6,015 nucleotides of DNA. Origin: an uncultured Oscillibacter sp. GTDB lineage: Bacteria > Bacillota > Clostridia > Oscillospirales > Oscillospiraceae. Every line of letters begins with the position of its first letter. The stretch's first letter is position 1. A program made the position numbers and the translations under genes. The stretch lies in the NCBI GenBank assembly GCA_900544105.1, contig UQUC01000100.1, forward strand, positions 1 through 6,015. The letters run 5' to 3'. This document shows positions 5,567-6,015 of the stretch, one piece after another. Below the pieces are notes generated by a model. It made no database searches. It saw only the letters and a program-made list of their open reading frames with translations, and was not told the origin of the DNA.

Positions 5567-6015
5567 TTATCGCCCCCTCTCCGGAGTGTTTCTTTTTTGC
5601 AGGTATTCGTTCCAGTCCTTTCCACTGCGAGGCTCTTCTACCGTTACGGCATAGCCTCTGGCCGAGTATTTGTTCTTGAGCTGCTGGGCTGCCGCCCGTC
5701 CCGGTGCGTCCGAGTCCAGGCAAAGCGTGATGCGCTTGATGCTGGGGTTATCCTTCAGGTACGTTTCCAGTGCGCCGCCATAGAGGCCGCACAGCGCTAC
5801 TGCATTGATCAGCTCGCGGTGGAGCGAGAGGTAGCTCATGAGGTCGATGGGGGCCTCAAACACCCGCACCTGATTCGACGTAGGATCGTGCGGGATGGCA
5901 AAGCCGACATTCTTATCGCTGCCTGTCACATCTCCGCGAAAACCTTTGCCGTCCCGATCGTAGGTACCACGCAGCCCCGCGTACTTTGCCTGTCCGGATT
6001 CATCCCTGCCGACGA
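5567..6015 (-). CDS. DUF3991/TOPRIM domain protein, primase-like (partial, N-terminus beyond window)
   Basis: The frame is open from the right edge to TAA at 5569-5567, giving 148 C-terminal residues; the true start is outside. The first part reads VGRDESGQAKYAGLRGTYDR, then GFRGDVTGSDKNVGFAIP, the DUF3991-type module that precedes TOPRIM in element-encoded proteins. The TOPRIM core follows: VFEAPIDLMSYL with the conserved Glu (in-window residue 53) and Asp (57), then ITLCLDSDAPGRAAA with the DxD pair (D100, D102), and GKDWNEYL near the end. These acidic residues coordinate the metal in TOPRIM enzymes, and all are present. Such proteins, usually with an upstream CHC2-type zinc finger, are primase-like components of conjugative elements and plasmids. 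An internal GTG at 5929 is not the real start, because homology-like sequence continues upstream of it. The C-terminus looks natural. Confidence 0.85.
   Translation of the reverse strand, partial: VGRDESGQAKYAGLRGTYDRDGKGFRGDVTGSDKNVGFAIPHDPTSNQVRVFEAPIDLMSYLSLHRELINAVALCGLYGGALETYLKDNPSIKRITLCLDSDAPGRAAAQQLKNKYSARGYAVTVEEPRSGKDWNEYLQKRNTPERGR

Noticed and set aside
5567..5929. A 120-aa gene starting at GTG 5929.
   Set aside because: The frame stays open to the window edge, and the upstream codons continue the DUF3991-type sequence, so the GTG is an internal Val.

Overview
All genes in this G+C-rich window read on the minus strand. They look like part of an integrative conjugative element, or a related plasmid-like region, from a gut-type Clostridia (Oscillospiraceae/Ruminococcaceae-like Bacillota). 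The basis is the gene content: a DUF3991/TOPRIM protein, a small SSB, a ParB-like protein and short ATGA-coupled hypothetical genes. Strong AAGGAGG-type ribosome binding sites and an SLH-anchored surface protein point to Bacillota. No integrase, relaxase, oriT or attachment site lies inside the window, so membership of an element is inferred from context.

Layout in transcription order (right to left): (1) 6015-5567, the 3' end of a DUF3991/TOPRIM primase-like gene that enters from the right edge. (2) After a 54-nt gap, 5512-2243, a very large secreted surface protein of 1089 aa. It has a signal peptide, an N-terminal region with CxxC pairs, a cluster of nine cysteines, eight ~38-aa Cys/His repeats, two Ig/transthyretin-like repeats and a C-terminal SLH cell-wall anchor. 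(3) 2232-2202, a perfect 11-bp GC hairpin followed by a T run, terminating that gene. (4) 2158 leftwards, a tightly overlapping operon: ssb-like, parB-like, a 163-aa hypothetical, and a second hypothetical that leaves the window at position 1. Successive genes overlap by 1-4 nt (TGATG, ATGA, ATGA), and the SD of each downstream gene lies inside the end of the preceding gene.

The operon genes and the TOPRIM protein probably serve DNA processing and maintenance of the element. The surface protein sits between them as a self-contained cassette with its own strong SD and terminator. It is the most unusual item: 43 cysteines in the predicted mature protein, all in its first 648 residues, with histidines at near-constant 38-residue spacing. 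Its function (adhesion, metal binding, cell-cell contact during transfer) cannot be read from the sequence. The only gene-free stretches are 2159-2242 and 5513-5566, both described below.
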